Shown piece after piece: positions 8,821 through 17,441 of a stretch of 64,000 nt of DNA. This stretch comes from DATGMS01 sp035303945 (GTDB lineage: Bacteria > Bacteroidota > Bacteroidia > Cytophagales > Cyclobacteriaceae). The stretch is from contig DATGQZ010000060.1 in the NCBI GenBank assembly GCA_035303945.1, forward strand, positions 75,218 to 139,217, read 5' to 3'. Within the stretch, counting starts at the first letter, position 1, and every line of letters starts with the position of its first letter. The notes beneath the pieces were generated by a model. It was not told the DNA's origin, did no database searches, and worked only from the letters and a program-made list of their open reading frames with translations. The position numbers and the translations under genes are program-made.

Positions 8821-9969
8821 CTACCAAAGCTTCTCACCGACCAGATTTTTCACGTATTGAAACACCTTGTCTTTAAAACGCACTGGATAACGTCTTTTAC
8901 CTGTAAAGATATCTACCAACATTTCACCTCCCGCTTGACCATACTTGTCGAGCAATAGGTTCCTTAATCTCTTCTGATGATAGAAAAGATCTGCTGCAAA
9001 TTGGGCGGTCTTTAATTCAGGTAGCAACTGATGGGAAAGTGCTGCTTGATATGCATTCATAGCCTCATCGGGCCGATCAAAATTCTCTCTGATGGCTTCA
9101 CCCGCCAGAATTCCACTATATAAAGCGTTAGAGATACCTTCCGCCGTAAGGGGATCAGCTAGACCGGCAGCATCACCGGTGAGGAAAACACTGTTTTGCG
9201 CTAATGGTCCGGAACGCGGTGTGAGGGGAATCTGATAGCCATGAGACTCCTCCTGAATTACTTCGTGGATTCCTAAATACTGAAGGTATTCCTGGTAATG
9301 AGCTCTCAGGTTAACCTTTCTCTTTTTAACAGTAGCTACTCCCAGAGAGAGATGTCCCCTCTTGGGAAAACACCAACCATAGCCATAAGGAATGACATCT
9401 ACATCAAAACGAACTGATTTGGACAAGCGGTGAAAATCTTCCTCTTTTACCCTCACCTCGTATTCCAGTGCAGGAATGAGGTGGCGATCGTCCTGCCATC
9501 CAACCATTTTTGCAGTGGGGCTTAAAACACCGTCTGCAGCAATCACATATTTGCTTTTGAGGACTGTTTTGTCGGTGGTCAAAGTGAGGATATGGGCAAT
9601 CTCTACTCCCTTCAAGGTATTCTCCTCCATCACCACCACTCCGTGCTTTTTTGCTTGTGCTACCAAATAATGATCGAATTCATCCCGCATCACCATAGAA
9701 ATAACGGGCTCAGGACGGGAGGATTGGAATCGATGGGAACTTCCTGCAAATGCCACATCCACTGTATAAAATTCACGTTCTATGACTGGGCTGAGATCAA
9801 AAGGGAGCATTGTGCGGCCGCGATACACCAAGCCTCCTCCGCAGACCTTATATCTGGGTAGCTTTTCTTTGTCAAGAATAGCGACGCGGAGACCAGTCTT
9901 GGCAGCTTCAAAAGCAGCCATTGCCCCTGACGGGCCAGCGCCCACCACTACAACATCAAAAACAGTCAT
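8821..9969 (-). CDS. Geranylgeranyl reductase family FAD-dependent oxidoreductase
   Basis: About 382-residue flavoprotein. The N-terminal FAD-binding Rossmann motif VVVVGAGPSGAMAAFEAA begins at residue 6. KLPRYKVCGGGL and the second FAD motif GDAAGLADPLTAEGISNAL are typical of geranylgeranyl-reductase/digeranylgeranylglycerophospholipid-reductase-like proteins. Family members saturate double bonds of isoprenoid chains or hydroxylate aromatic substrates; which applies here is unknown. Start chosen at MTVFDVVVVG (9969), since this residue normally begins the Rossmann strand; an ATG 18 bases upstream is possible. No partner genes are adjacent. Confidence 0.88.
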   Translation of the reverse strand: MTVFDVVVVGAGPSGAMAAFEAAKTGLRVAILDKEKLPRYKVCGGGLVYRGRTMLPFDLSPVIEREFYTVDVAFAGSSHRFQSSRPEPVISMVMRDEFDHYLVAQAKKHGVVVMEENTLKGVEIAHILTLTTDKTVLKSKYVIAADGVLSPTAKMVGWQDDRHLIPALEYEVRVKEEDFHRLSKSVRFDVDVIPYGYGWCFPKRGHLSLGVATVKKRKVNLRAHYQEYLQYLGIHEVIQEESHGYQIPLTPRSGPLAQNSVFLTGDAAGLADPLTAEGISNALYSGILAGEAIRENFDRPDEAMNAYQAALSHQLLPELKTAQFAADLFYHQKRLRNLLLDKYGQAGGEMLVDIFTGKRRYPVRFKDKVFQYVKNLVGEKLW

Positions 9970-10276
9970 GAGTTGATTTGAAATCAAAAGTTCGGCTTGA
10001 ATAATCGGCGCAAATTAATGAAAATATTGGGGAAAAGATAAACAGGGTTAAATCAGCTAGCATAGCTTTTGCGACAAGGACCGACATGATACGCCAATCC
10101 TAGCCTTTTCTGTACTGGCAAAAGCAAGTCAGCCTACTCTTGAATAAAGGACAGGCGACGTGCTGGGAGAGGCATTTTCTTTAAGCCGTAATTTTTCTGG
10201 GCCAATAAGGCTCAGCAAGCACTTTGAATGCGACAAATAGGTATGAAAAAAGCCCCTTGCGGGGCTTAAGATATGC
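9970..10276. other. Intergenic region
   Basis: About 300 bases with no supported gene. The only structure seen is the terminator hairpin at 10245-10268, which belongs to the small gene to its right. Confidence 0.5.
10245..10268 (-). terminator. Rho-independent terminator of the 63-residue gene
   Basis: Minus strand: AGCCCCGCAAGGGGCT hairpin followed by six T. It starts nine bases after the stop codon of the small gene, which supports that gene being real. Confidence 0.85.
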
Positions 10277-10468
10277 TTATGCAGGTACTTGTAAAAAATA
10301 CTTGTTTAGTACGGGTTCATACGCTTTCGAGAACGTCTGATAACACCAATCCTTAAATTCTTGCACTTCTGAAGGAATCAACAAATTCAGTCCTTTTTGC
10401 AGCTCTTTCTCAAAAAGCTTCTTGTCAAAACTTACTTTTAGCAGAATGACTTTCACGTATTCCATCAT
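10277..10468 (-). CDS. Small hypothetical protein (63 residues)
   Basis: Short basic/amphipathic protein beginning MMEYVKVILLKVSFDKKLF, with alternating charged and hydrophobic residues and no signal peptide or membrane segment. I do not recognise a domain with certainty; its look resembles small conserved proteins of Cytophagales. Evidence for a real gene is the strong dedicated terminator just after the stop codon and the absence of any competing frame. It is divergent from batD. Function unknown. Confidence 0.6.
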   Translation of the reverse strand: MMEYVKVILLKVSFDKKLFEKELQKGLNLLIPSEVQEFKDWCYQTFSKAYEPVLNKYFLQVPA

Positions 10469-10529
10469 AGCTGTTATTGTTTAAAGTTGGTTAAAAATCT
10501 CAGTAAAGATTAAACGCCATGCTTCTACA

Positions 10530-10561
10530 TTTGTTGCGTTTAAAATATCCTTGTTAATTTG
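10530..10561 (+). promoter_or_regulatory. Likely promoter of batD
   Basis: TTTG at 10530-10533, a 20-base spacer, then TTAATTTG at 10554-10561, one mismatch to TAnnTTTG. The predicted transcript would start about 20 bases before the batD ATG. Confidence 0.45.
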
Positions 10562-10586
10562 CAGTTATTAAGTTGGGAGCGCATTC

Positions 10587-12026
10587 ATGAATAAAACGGG
10601 AAAATCCATTTTCTTTTTGTCGATTTTTGTCTTCATCTCTGCCTTGGCCATGGCCCAGGAGGTCAAGATAGAACTGGGTCCCGACGAAGTGGCGATGAAC
10701 GAAACGTTCAACATCAAGTTAACTGTTTCAGGCGAAAAGATCAAGTCTTACGACCAGTTTCCCGACATACCGGGCTTCCAAAAACAAGGTATTTCCCAAA
10801 GCTCTTCGATGAATATCATCAACGGCCAAATGAGCAGCAGCAACAGCATCATCCAATATTACAAGCCGCTTCGGAAGGGTCAATACACGCTCAATAACTT
10901 TTCAATGATCGTCAACGGTACCGCAGTAAACGCTTCGGGCAAAACGATCACTGTTACGGATGCACGTCAAAGCCAACGCGGGAGAAGCTATGATCCTTTT
11001 GATGACTTCTTTGGCGGAAGGGCAGAGGAGCCGGAGTATGTAGAAGTGGAAGATGATGCCTTTTTTTCCCTTACCGTAGACAAAGAGGTGGTTTTTGTTG
11101 GGGAAGGCTTTAATGTGGTGATGGCGTTTTACATGTCTGAACAAAACCAAGCTCCCTTCAACTTCCATGAAGCGGGTAGACAGTTGGAAAATATCATCAA
11201 AAAGATCAAGCCCAGCAATGCCTGGGAGGAAAATTTCAATATCACCAACATTGAGCCGGAGGAAGTGGAGATAAACGGAAAGCGTTGGACCAGATTTAAA
11301 ATCTACGAGTCAACTTTCTATCCTTTTTCGGAAGGCGAAATCAATATCCCTAGCGTTCCTTGGGAAATGATCAAGTACAGGATTGCAAAAAACCCCACCT
11401 TTTTTGGTAACAACCGACAGGAAGATTTCAAGACTTTTTACTCTGCCGCAAGAAAGGTTAACGTCAAGCCACTGCCTCCTCACCCGCTCAAGGGTCAGGT
11501 AAGTGTAGGTGAATATCAGTTGAGGGAAAACTTTCAGGAAAAAGAGGTAGCTACAGGTGAAGGCCTGTCCTACAGCTTTGGGATTGTCGGCGAGGGTAAT
11601 ATCAATGCCATCAAGCCTCCAAGGAGAATGCAGGAACAAAAACTGAATTCCTTCAACCCCAACGAAAGACAGCAGATCAACCGGGGACGGGGCAAGGTGA
11701 CAGGCATCAAGGAATACAACTATTACCTGACCATTAATGAACCGGGGCGAATAGCCCTAAAGGATCATTTCGAATGGATATATTTCAATCCAAAGTTGGC
11801 AGTATACGATACGCTTCGGCCCAAGGCAGTTCTCAACGTGGTAGGGGAAAACAAAGTCAATCAGGCCATTTCCTCAAGCAGGTTAGGAGGAATATATGAT
11901 TTAATAGAAGTAGAAGATAATACGCTTTTAAACCAGCGATATAAATATTACTTTTCGGCCTTCATAAATCTACTGCTGATAGGCAGTGTGATATTGCTGG
12001 GCATATTGATGATTAAAAAGAGGTAA
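10587..12026 (+). CDS. batD: BatD family protein
   Basis: 479-residue envelope protein. A signal peptide ends near residue 23 (ALAMAQE). A long beta-rich exported region follows, with typical BatD stretches such as VGEGFNVVMAFYMSEQ and VGEYQLRENFQEKEVATGEGLSYSFGIVGEGNI. One membrane helix near residues 455-475 ends in KKR. BatD belongs to the Bat (Bacteroides aerotolerance) system, normally encoded with MoxR ATPase and BatA/B/C/E; none of those is adjacent here. Its stop overlaps the aroC start (TAATG), so the two genes are translationally coupled. Role beyond the family name is unproven. Confidence 0.88.
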   Translation: MNKTGKSIFFLSIFVFISALAMAQEVKIELGPDEVAMNETFNIKLTVSGEKIKSYDQFPDIPGFQKQGISQSSSMNIINGQMSSSNSIIQYYKPLRKGQYTLNNFSMIVNGTAVNASGKTITVTDARQSQRGRSYDPFDDFFGGRAEEPEYVEVEDDAFFSLTVDKEVVFVGEGFNVVMAFYMSEQNQAPFNFHEAGRQLENIIKKIKPSNAWEENFNITNIEPEEVEINGKRWTRFKIYESTFYPFSEGEINIPSVPWEMIKYRIAKNPTFFGNNRQEDFKTFYSAARKVNVKPLPPHPLKGQVSVGEYQLRENFQEKEVATGEGLSYSFGIVGEGNINAIKPPRRMQEQKLNSFNPNERQQINRGRGKVTGIKEYNYYLTINEPGRIALKDHFEWIYFNPKLAVYDTLRPKAVLNVVGENKVNQAISSSRLGGIYDLIEVEDNTLLNQRYKYYFSAFINLLLIGSVILLGILMIKKR

Positions 12027-13102
12027 TGGGTAATTCATTCGGGAGAGTATTTAGAATAAGCACCTTTGGTGAGTCACACGGAAAAGGATTAGGAGTTATT
12101 ATAGACGGCTGTCCAGCAGGCCTGCCCATAGATGAGGCATTTATCCAGCAAGAACTCCAGAGGCGAAAGCCCGGACAATCCAAGATTACCACACAAAGGA
12201 AGGAAGAAGATGAATGTCAGATCCTTTCCGGCGTATTTGAGGGAAAAAGCACCGGTACTCCTATTGCGTTGGTGATCTTGAACACCGACCAAAAAAGCAA
12301 AGATTATTCCCACATTTCCGACAAATTCCGACCTTCCCACGCCGATTATACCTATTTCGAAAAATACGGCATCCGTGATTACCGTGGAGGAGGCAGAAGT
12401 AGCGCCAGAGAAACTGCAGCCCGGGTAGCTGCCGGCGCTATTGCAAAACTTCTTTTATCGCATTACGGCATACAGATCAACGCTTACGTGAGCCAAGTTG
12501 GGAGTATTGTGTTAGAAAAGCCTTACCAAGCACTTAACTTTGACGAAATTGAGAATAATATTGTTAGATGTCCCGATCCGGTTTTGGCCGAAAAAATGAT
12601 TGATTTTATTGATCAGGTACGAAAAGATCGTGACACCGTGGGCGGCGTAGTTAGCTGTGTAGCCCAGCACGTCCCTGCAGGACTAGGGGAGCCGGTATTT
12701 GACAAGTTGCATGCAGAACTGGGTAAAGCGATGCTCAGCATCAATGCTGTCAAAGGCTTCGAATATGGAAGTGGATTTGAAGGAGTAGCCATGCGAGGAT
12801 CTGAACACAATGATCTTTTTTATCAGGAAGAAGGCAAGGTAAAGACAAAAACCAACTATTCAGGTGGCATCCAAGGTGGAATTTCTAACGGGCAAGACAT
12901 TTATTTTAGAGTAGCTTTCAAGCCTGTAGCTACAATTATGCAAGACCAGGAAAGCATCAATGAAGCGGGTGAATCCACGGTTGTTTCCGGGAAAGGCCGA
13001 CATGATCCTTGCGTAGTTCCACGGGCAGTTCCTATTGTAGAGGCGATGTGTGCGTTGGTATTGGCGGATTTTCTACTACTAAACCGTATGAACAAACTTT
13101 AA
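12026..13102 (+). CDS. aroC: Chorismate synthase
   Basis: 358-residue enzyme of the shikimate pathway that converts 5-enolpyruvylshikimate-3-phosphate to chorismate with reduced FMN. The three family signatures are visible: GESHGKGLGVIIDGCPAGLP near residue 13, RGGGRSSARETAARVAAGAI near 119-138, and GRHDPCVVPRAVPIVEAM near 326. Its ATG overlaps the batD stop codon by one base. No other shikimate gene is present here; the 3-dehydroquinate-synthase-like gene at 48304 belongs to the ebo cluster instead. Confidence 0.98.
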   Translation: MGNSFGRVFRISTFGESHGKGLGVIIDGCPAGLPIDEAFIQQELQRRKPGQSKITTQRKEEDECQILSGVFEGKSTGTPIALVILNTDQKSKDYSHISDKFRPSHADYTYFEKYGIRDYRGGGRSSARETAARVAAGAIAKLLLSHYGIQINAYVSQVGSIVLEKPYQALNFDEIENNIVRCPDPVLAEKMIDFIDQVRKDRDTVGGVVSCVAQHVPAGLGEPVFDKLHAELGKAMLSINAVKGFEYGSGFEGVAMRGSEHNDLFYQEEGKVKTKTNYSGGIQGGISNGQDIYFRVAFKPVATIMQDQESINEAGESTVVSGKGRHDPCVVPRAVPIVEAMCALVLADFLLLNRMNKL

Positions 13103-13123
13103 TTAAATTACCAACCTACGACT

Positions 13124-14452
13124 ATGTTGAAAAAAATACCCTTGCACACCCAAATCATCGCTGGACTGGTGCTTGGGCTGATATTCGGGCTCATCGTTAT
13201 TAAAACGGATATCTCGCCAGACTTTACGATCAATTACATCAAACCAATAGGGACAATATTTATTAATGCACTCAAAATGATTGCGGTTCCTTTGGTATTG
13301 GCCTCTCTAATCGTGGGTGTGTCCAATCTTGGGGATATTTCGAAGTTAAGCCGAATAGGCGGTAAAACCATTGCCACCTACATGATCACCACGGTCATAG
13401 CAGTAAGTGTGGGATTACTGGTGGTGAACATTTTCAAGCCGGGCAAAAGCCTTCCGGTGGAGACGCGAGAAAATCTAATGGCCTTATATGACGATGCTGC
13501 GGGATCTACCGCTTCCCAAGCCGAGATCCTTCAACAACAAAGCCCACTGCAACCTGTGGTGGATATTGTCCCGGAAAATATTTTTATGGCAGCCTCCCAA
13601 AACAGCAGTATGCTGCAGGTGGTGTTTTTTGCGATACTTGTCGGTGTTGCATTATTACAGGTTCCTAAAGAAAAAGCAACTCCCGTTATTGCCTTTTTCG
13701 ATGGCTTGAATGATGTCATCATCCGTATTGTGGGCTATATCATGCTGATTGCTCCTTATGGTGTATTTGCCCTCATGGCATCTTTGATTGTAGAAATAGC
13801 CGGTGAAAATCCTGATAATGCTGCAACCTTACTGTTGGCGTTGTTAAAATATAGTCTAGTTGTCTTGGGTGGGCTTTTTTTTATCGCTCTGGTAATTTAT
13901 CCATTCATTTTGAAGATGTTTACCAAAATCAACTACAGTGATTTTTTTGCGGCTATTCGACCTGCCCAGTTATTAGCATTTACAACCAGTTCTAGCTCAG
14001 CCACCCTCCCCGTAACCATGAAGCAGGTAGAAGAAGAACTGGGAGTATCGGAAGAAGTCAGCAGTTTCGTTTTACCTTTAGGTGCTACAATAAATATGGA
14101 TGGCACCAGTTTATACCAAGGTGTAGCAGCGGTATTTATAGCGCAGGCCTTAGGCATGGATCTCAATCTGACACAGCAATTAACCATTGTATTGACGGCT
14201 ACACTAGCTTCAATAGGATCAGCTGGGGTGCCAGGAGCAGGATTGATTATGCTGATCATTGTGCTTGAATCCATAGGAGTACCTGCAGCAGGTATCGCTT
14301 TAATTATTGCACCTGATAGGATCCTGGACATGTTTAGGACCGTGGTGAATGTGACAGGAGATGCAACTGTTTGTGCAGTAGTAGCTTCAACCGAAGGCGA
14401 ATTACCTGACGGGCTGATCCGAAAGTCCAATCTACTCACACCCAATGATTAA
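13124..14452 (+). CDS. Dicarboxylate/amino acid:cation symporter (DAACS)
   Basis: 442-residue secondary transporter of the glutamate/aspartate/C4-dicarboxylate family (GltP/DctA-like). Visible family elements: MLKKIPLHTQIIAGLVLGLIFG at the N-terminus, the serine-rich re-entrant loop AFTTSSSSATLPVTMKQ near residue 287, and the NMDGTSLYQGVAAVFIAQ sodium/substrate motif near 324-341. It starts 21 bases after aroC and is followed 11 bases later by the peptidase gene, suggesting one operon from batD on. Substrate not determinable. Confidence 0.94.
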   Translation: MLKKIPLHTQIIAGLVLGLIFGLIVIKTDISPDFTINYIKPIGTIFINALKMIAVPLVLASLIVGVSNLGDISKLSRIGGKTIATYMITTVIAVSVGLLVVNIFKPGKSLPVETRENLMALYDDAAGSTASQAEILQQQSPLQPVVDIVPENIFMAASQNSSMLQVVFFAILVGVALLQVPKEKATPVIAFFDGLNDVIIRIVGYIMLIAPYGVFALMASLIVEIAGENPDNAATLLLALLKYSLVVLGGLFFIALVIYPFILKMFTKINYSDFFAAIRPAQLLAFTTSSSSATLPVTMKQVEEELGVSEEVSSFVLPLGATINMDGTSLYQGVAAVFIAQALGMDLNLTQQLTIVLTATLASIGSAGVPGAGLIMLIIVLESIGVPAAGIALIIAPDRILDMFRTVVNVTGDATVCAVVASTEGELPDGLIRKSNLLTPND

Positions 14453-14463
14453 CGAGGAATGAC

Positions 14464-16050
14464 ATGAGATATTTGGCTTTCTTGTTTTTGTTGTATATCA
14501 CAACGGCAGTTGGATTAGCCCAAAGTGCCAACGATTGGAGCTGGGGTGGACCAATTGATCCCTTACAAGAAAGAGTCAAAATCGAGCATTATGAATTGAA
14601 GCTTGAATTTGATCCAGAAACACAGGCTATAGAAGGGTCTGTAAAGGTAAGTTTTGCTTGTAAAATTGACCTTGACACCCTCCGTTTGAATTTGATTGAT
14701 GCTTATCAAGTAACAAAAGTAGGGACCTCTTCCCATCAAACTGTTCCATTTAAGCATAGAAATGATGTATTGGATATATCCTTGCCCGAGGGCTGCACCG
14801 AACAGGTGATCATCTATTATAATGGCAAGACACCGATAGCTACCAACCCACCTTGGACAGGTGGCTTTACATGGACGACTGATGAGTCAGGCAACCATTG
14901 GATGGGGCTGTCATCGCAAAATGAGGGAGCAAAAATATTTATGCCATGTCTTGATCATCCTTCCAGCGAACCTACGAGAGGAGTGGATCTGTATCTAACG
15001 GCACCTCATCCCTATTTTGTAGCTTCTAACGGGCTACTGATAGGAAAACAAAAACAAGGTGATAAAATCACTTATCATTGGGCTACCAACTATCCCATCA
15101 ACAACTATAACATCAATTTCACCTTGGGAATATTCCATGAGGAAAGTAAGACTTTCCGATCTGTATCCGGAGAAGATATTCCTATGGTGGCTTATACCTT
15201 AGAAGAAAACAAGCACATGGCGCCTATGCTGCTGTCCGTATTGGAAAACAGCACCAAGACCCATGAAAAATATTTTGGTGCTTTCCCCTTTCCTAAAGAC
15301 AAGATTGGAGTGGTGGAGACTCCTTACCTCGGTATGGAGCATCAGACTATCAATGGCTATGGCAACAACTACCAATTTGTACGGACAGGAGAGGTATTTC
15401 ACGACTGGCTATTACATCATGAGCTCGGTCATGAATGGTGGGGCAATAAGGTATCTGTAGGTGATTGGGCTGATTTTTGGATTCACGAGGGGCTATGCAC
15501 TTACGGTGATTGGTTGTTTTATTTAGAACATGTCGGAGAGGAAGCCTATATCAAGCGAGTGAATGAGCATATCAAACTGATCAAAAACGAAAAACCTATC
15601 GTCGGTCCGAAAAACACCCATTCTGATGATGCTTATCAGTTGGACATCTATTACAAAGGTGCCTTCATTATACATAGCCTAAGATTTATCCTTGGTGACG
15701 ATATACTTTTCCCCATGCTAAAAGCATTTTTGGAAGACGAAAGGTATACCTACCACAATCTGGTTGAAACAAAAGATTTTACCGATTTTGTACAGCAATA
15801 CAGCGGTAAGGACTTGGAAGATTTTTTCCACCTGTATCTTTATACCAAAGAGCTGCCTGAAATAAAAGTGGTAAAAAAGAAAAAGGATCAATATGAAGTC
15901 AGCTTTAAAAATATCCACTTTTCACTTCCTATGGAGATAGAAACTTCCGAGGGCATCCAGCGGGTAAAAATTTCTTCTACTCCCACCATCATCCGCAGCC
16001 AATCGCCTATTCAGGTAGATCCAAAAAACTGGTATTTAAAAAAGCAATAA
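14464..16050 (+). CDS. M1 family metallopeptidase (aminopeptidase)
   Basis: 528-residue exported zinc peptidase. A signal peptide ends near residue 19 (GLAQS). The zinc site is complete: HELGH at 319-323 and, 18 residues later, the third ligand E342 in IHEGL. The exopeptidase motif that is GAMEN in most M1 enzymes reads GMEHQ (290-294) here. Length fits single-domain bacterial M1 proteins that lack the C-terminal ERAP domain. Together with the neighbouring DAACS symporter it could supply amino acids from peptides, but this is inference. The next gene starts two bases after its stop. Confidence 0.93.
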   Translation: MRYLAFLFLLYITTAVGLAQSANDWSWGGPIDPLQERVKIEHYELKLEFDPETQAIEGSVKVSFACKIDLDTLRLNLIDAYQVTKVGTSSHQTVPFKHRNDVLDISLPEGCTEQVIIYYNGKTPIATNPPWTGGFTWTTDESGNHWMGLSSQNEGAKIFMPCLDHPSSEPTRGVDLYLTAPHPYFVASNGLLIGKQKQGDKITYHWATNYPINNYNINFTLGIFHEESKTFRSVSGEDIPMVAYTLEENKHMAPMLLSVLENSTKTHEKYFGAFPFPKDKIGVVETPYLGMEHQTINGYGNNYQFVRTGEVFHDWLLHHELGHEWWGNKVSVGDWADFWIHEGLCTYGDWLFYLEHVGEEAYIKRVNEHIKLIKNEKPIVGPKNTHSDDAYQLDIYYKGAFIIHSLRFILGDDILFPMLKAFLEDERYTYHNLVETKDFTDFVQQYSGKDLEDFFHLYLYTKELPEIKVVKKKKDQYEVSFKNIHFSLPMEIETSEGIQRVKISSTPTIIRSQSPIQVDPKNWYLKKQ

Positions 16051-16052
16051 AC

Positions 16053-17387
16053 TTGACTCCGCTAATAATCCATATAATTTGTGCCATCCTGTGGATTATC
16101 ATCGGTACTTCGCGTTCTAAGATCCATCCATTGGTATGCCTCACAATTGCATCTGTATGGGTAGGTATGGCCGCCGGACTGGATTTCCTACAGTCATTGG
16201 AGGAATTTACCAAGGGCTTTGGTGGCTTGATCGGCCAAATAGGGTTGATTATTATACTAGGCTGTGTGCTTGGGGTACTTTTGGAAAAGAGCCAAGCAGC
16301 ATTTGTCCTTGCCCAACTGATCTGGAACGCATTGGGTAAAAAGATTCCTGCATTGAGCACCTCTTTTATGGGATATTTGGTGGGAATTCCGGTTTTCTGT
16401 GACTCTGGATTCATCTTGCTAAATCCCATTGGGCAGAATTTGTCCAAAACATCGGGGATATCACCATTGACATTTAGTTTATCCCTGGCCGGAGGACTTT
16501 ACCTATCCCATATCTTAATACCCCCAACGCCCGGTCCTCTGGCTGTAGCGGGAATTTTTCAACTGGAACAGCAACTTGGGCTGATCTTGTTAATGGGGCT
16601 CATTATTTCCATTCCCGTCTTTGCTGTCGTAGCCTGGTGGGCTAATAGGTTTAAGCGTACTCTGCCGGAGCTTGTTACCGTTAAAACGGGCACAGAACAT
16701 ATTAATAAAACACATCATTCTCCTTGGATACCAAGCATGGTCATCTTGCTCCCTTTGTTGTTGATAACTCTGGGAAACTTCAGTCGTTTTGTGGCCCAAG
16801 AACAACTTTTCCAACTGATGCAAGTTGTAGGTAATCCAATTGTAGCTATCTCAATAGGTCTTACCCTTGGTCTTTTTGCTCTAAAGGATGAAACGGGGAA
16901 GCGTATGGCAGGAACAGCTTTTAAAGAAGGTATTGCAGCAGCCGGCCCTATCCTCATCTTGACAGGTGCAGGTGCAGGGTTCGGCGCCATATTAAGGCAA
17001 ACTAATTTGGAACGAGTTTTTCAGAATTTAGAAGTTGTAGAGGGATCGGGTGATGTATTTTGGATTTTTGTTGCTTTCGGCTTGGCTGCATTTTTGAAGA
17101 CAGCACAAGGGAGTAGCACTTCCGCCATGATCATCAGTGCTTCTATTATGTTATCTATTATTCCTGAGGCCCTTACCGGCCATCATCTCTATATGACGCT
17201 TCTTATTTCCTCCATTGGCGCAGGAGCGATGGCGGTATCCCATGCCAACGATTCCTATTTCTGGATCATCAAGGAATTTACAGGCTTAAGTGTAAAAGAA
17301 GCTCTAAGAAGCTTTAGCGCGTTGTCCGCTTTAATGGCTGCAACAGCTTTATTAACCATTTTGCTTATTTACTGGATAGTAGTATAA
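16053..17387 (+). CDS. GntP family permease
   Basis: 444-residue permease of the GntP (gluconate:H+ symporter) family with about 12-14 membrane helices. GNT signatures include FVLAQLIWNALGKKIPAL, PVFCDSGFILLNPIGQNLSK and LIPPTPGPLAVAGIFQ. The likely start is TTG at 16053, two bases after the peptidase stop, because the first in-frame ATG would remove a conserved hydrophobic helix. Such close spacing and a weak start codon suggest translational coupling. Cargo may be gluconate or a related sugar acid; the sequence does not decide. Confidence 0.9.
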   Translation: MTPLIIHIICAILWIIIGTSRSKIHPLVCLTIASVWVGMAAGLDFLQSLEEFTKGFGGLIGQIGLIIILGCVLGVLLEKSQAAFVLAQLIWNALGKKIPALSTSFMGYLVGIPVFCDSGFILLNPIGQNLSKTSGISPLTFSLSLAGGLYLSHILIPPTPGPLAVAGIFQLEQQLGLILLMGLIISIPVFAVVAWWANRFKRTLPELVTVKTGTEHINKTHHSPWIPSMVILLPLLLITLGNFSRFVAQEQLFQLMQVVGNPIVAISIGLTLGLFALKDETGKRMAGTAFKEGIAAAGPILILTGAGAGFGAILRQTNLERVFQNLEVVEGSGDVFWIFVAFGLAAFLKTAQGSSTSAMIISASIMLSIIPEALTGHHLYMTLLISSIGAGAMAVSHANDSYFWIIKEFTGLSVKEALRSFSALSALMAATALLTILLIYWIVV

Positions 17388-17441
17388 GCTCGCGGCAATT
17401 TGTGCACTTCTACCTCGTTGTACAAAAACAACAGACCAAAC

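Noticed and set aside
13933..14445. 170-codon open frame on the minus strand
   Set aside because: Antisense to the DAACS symporter gene; serine/threonine/alanine-rich shadow translation of membrane helices.
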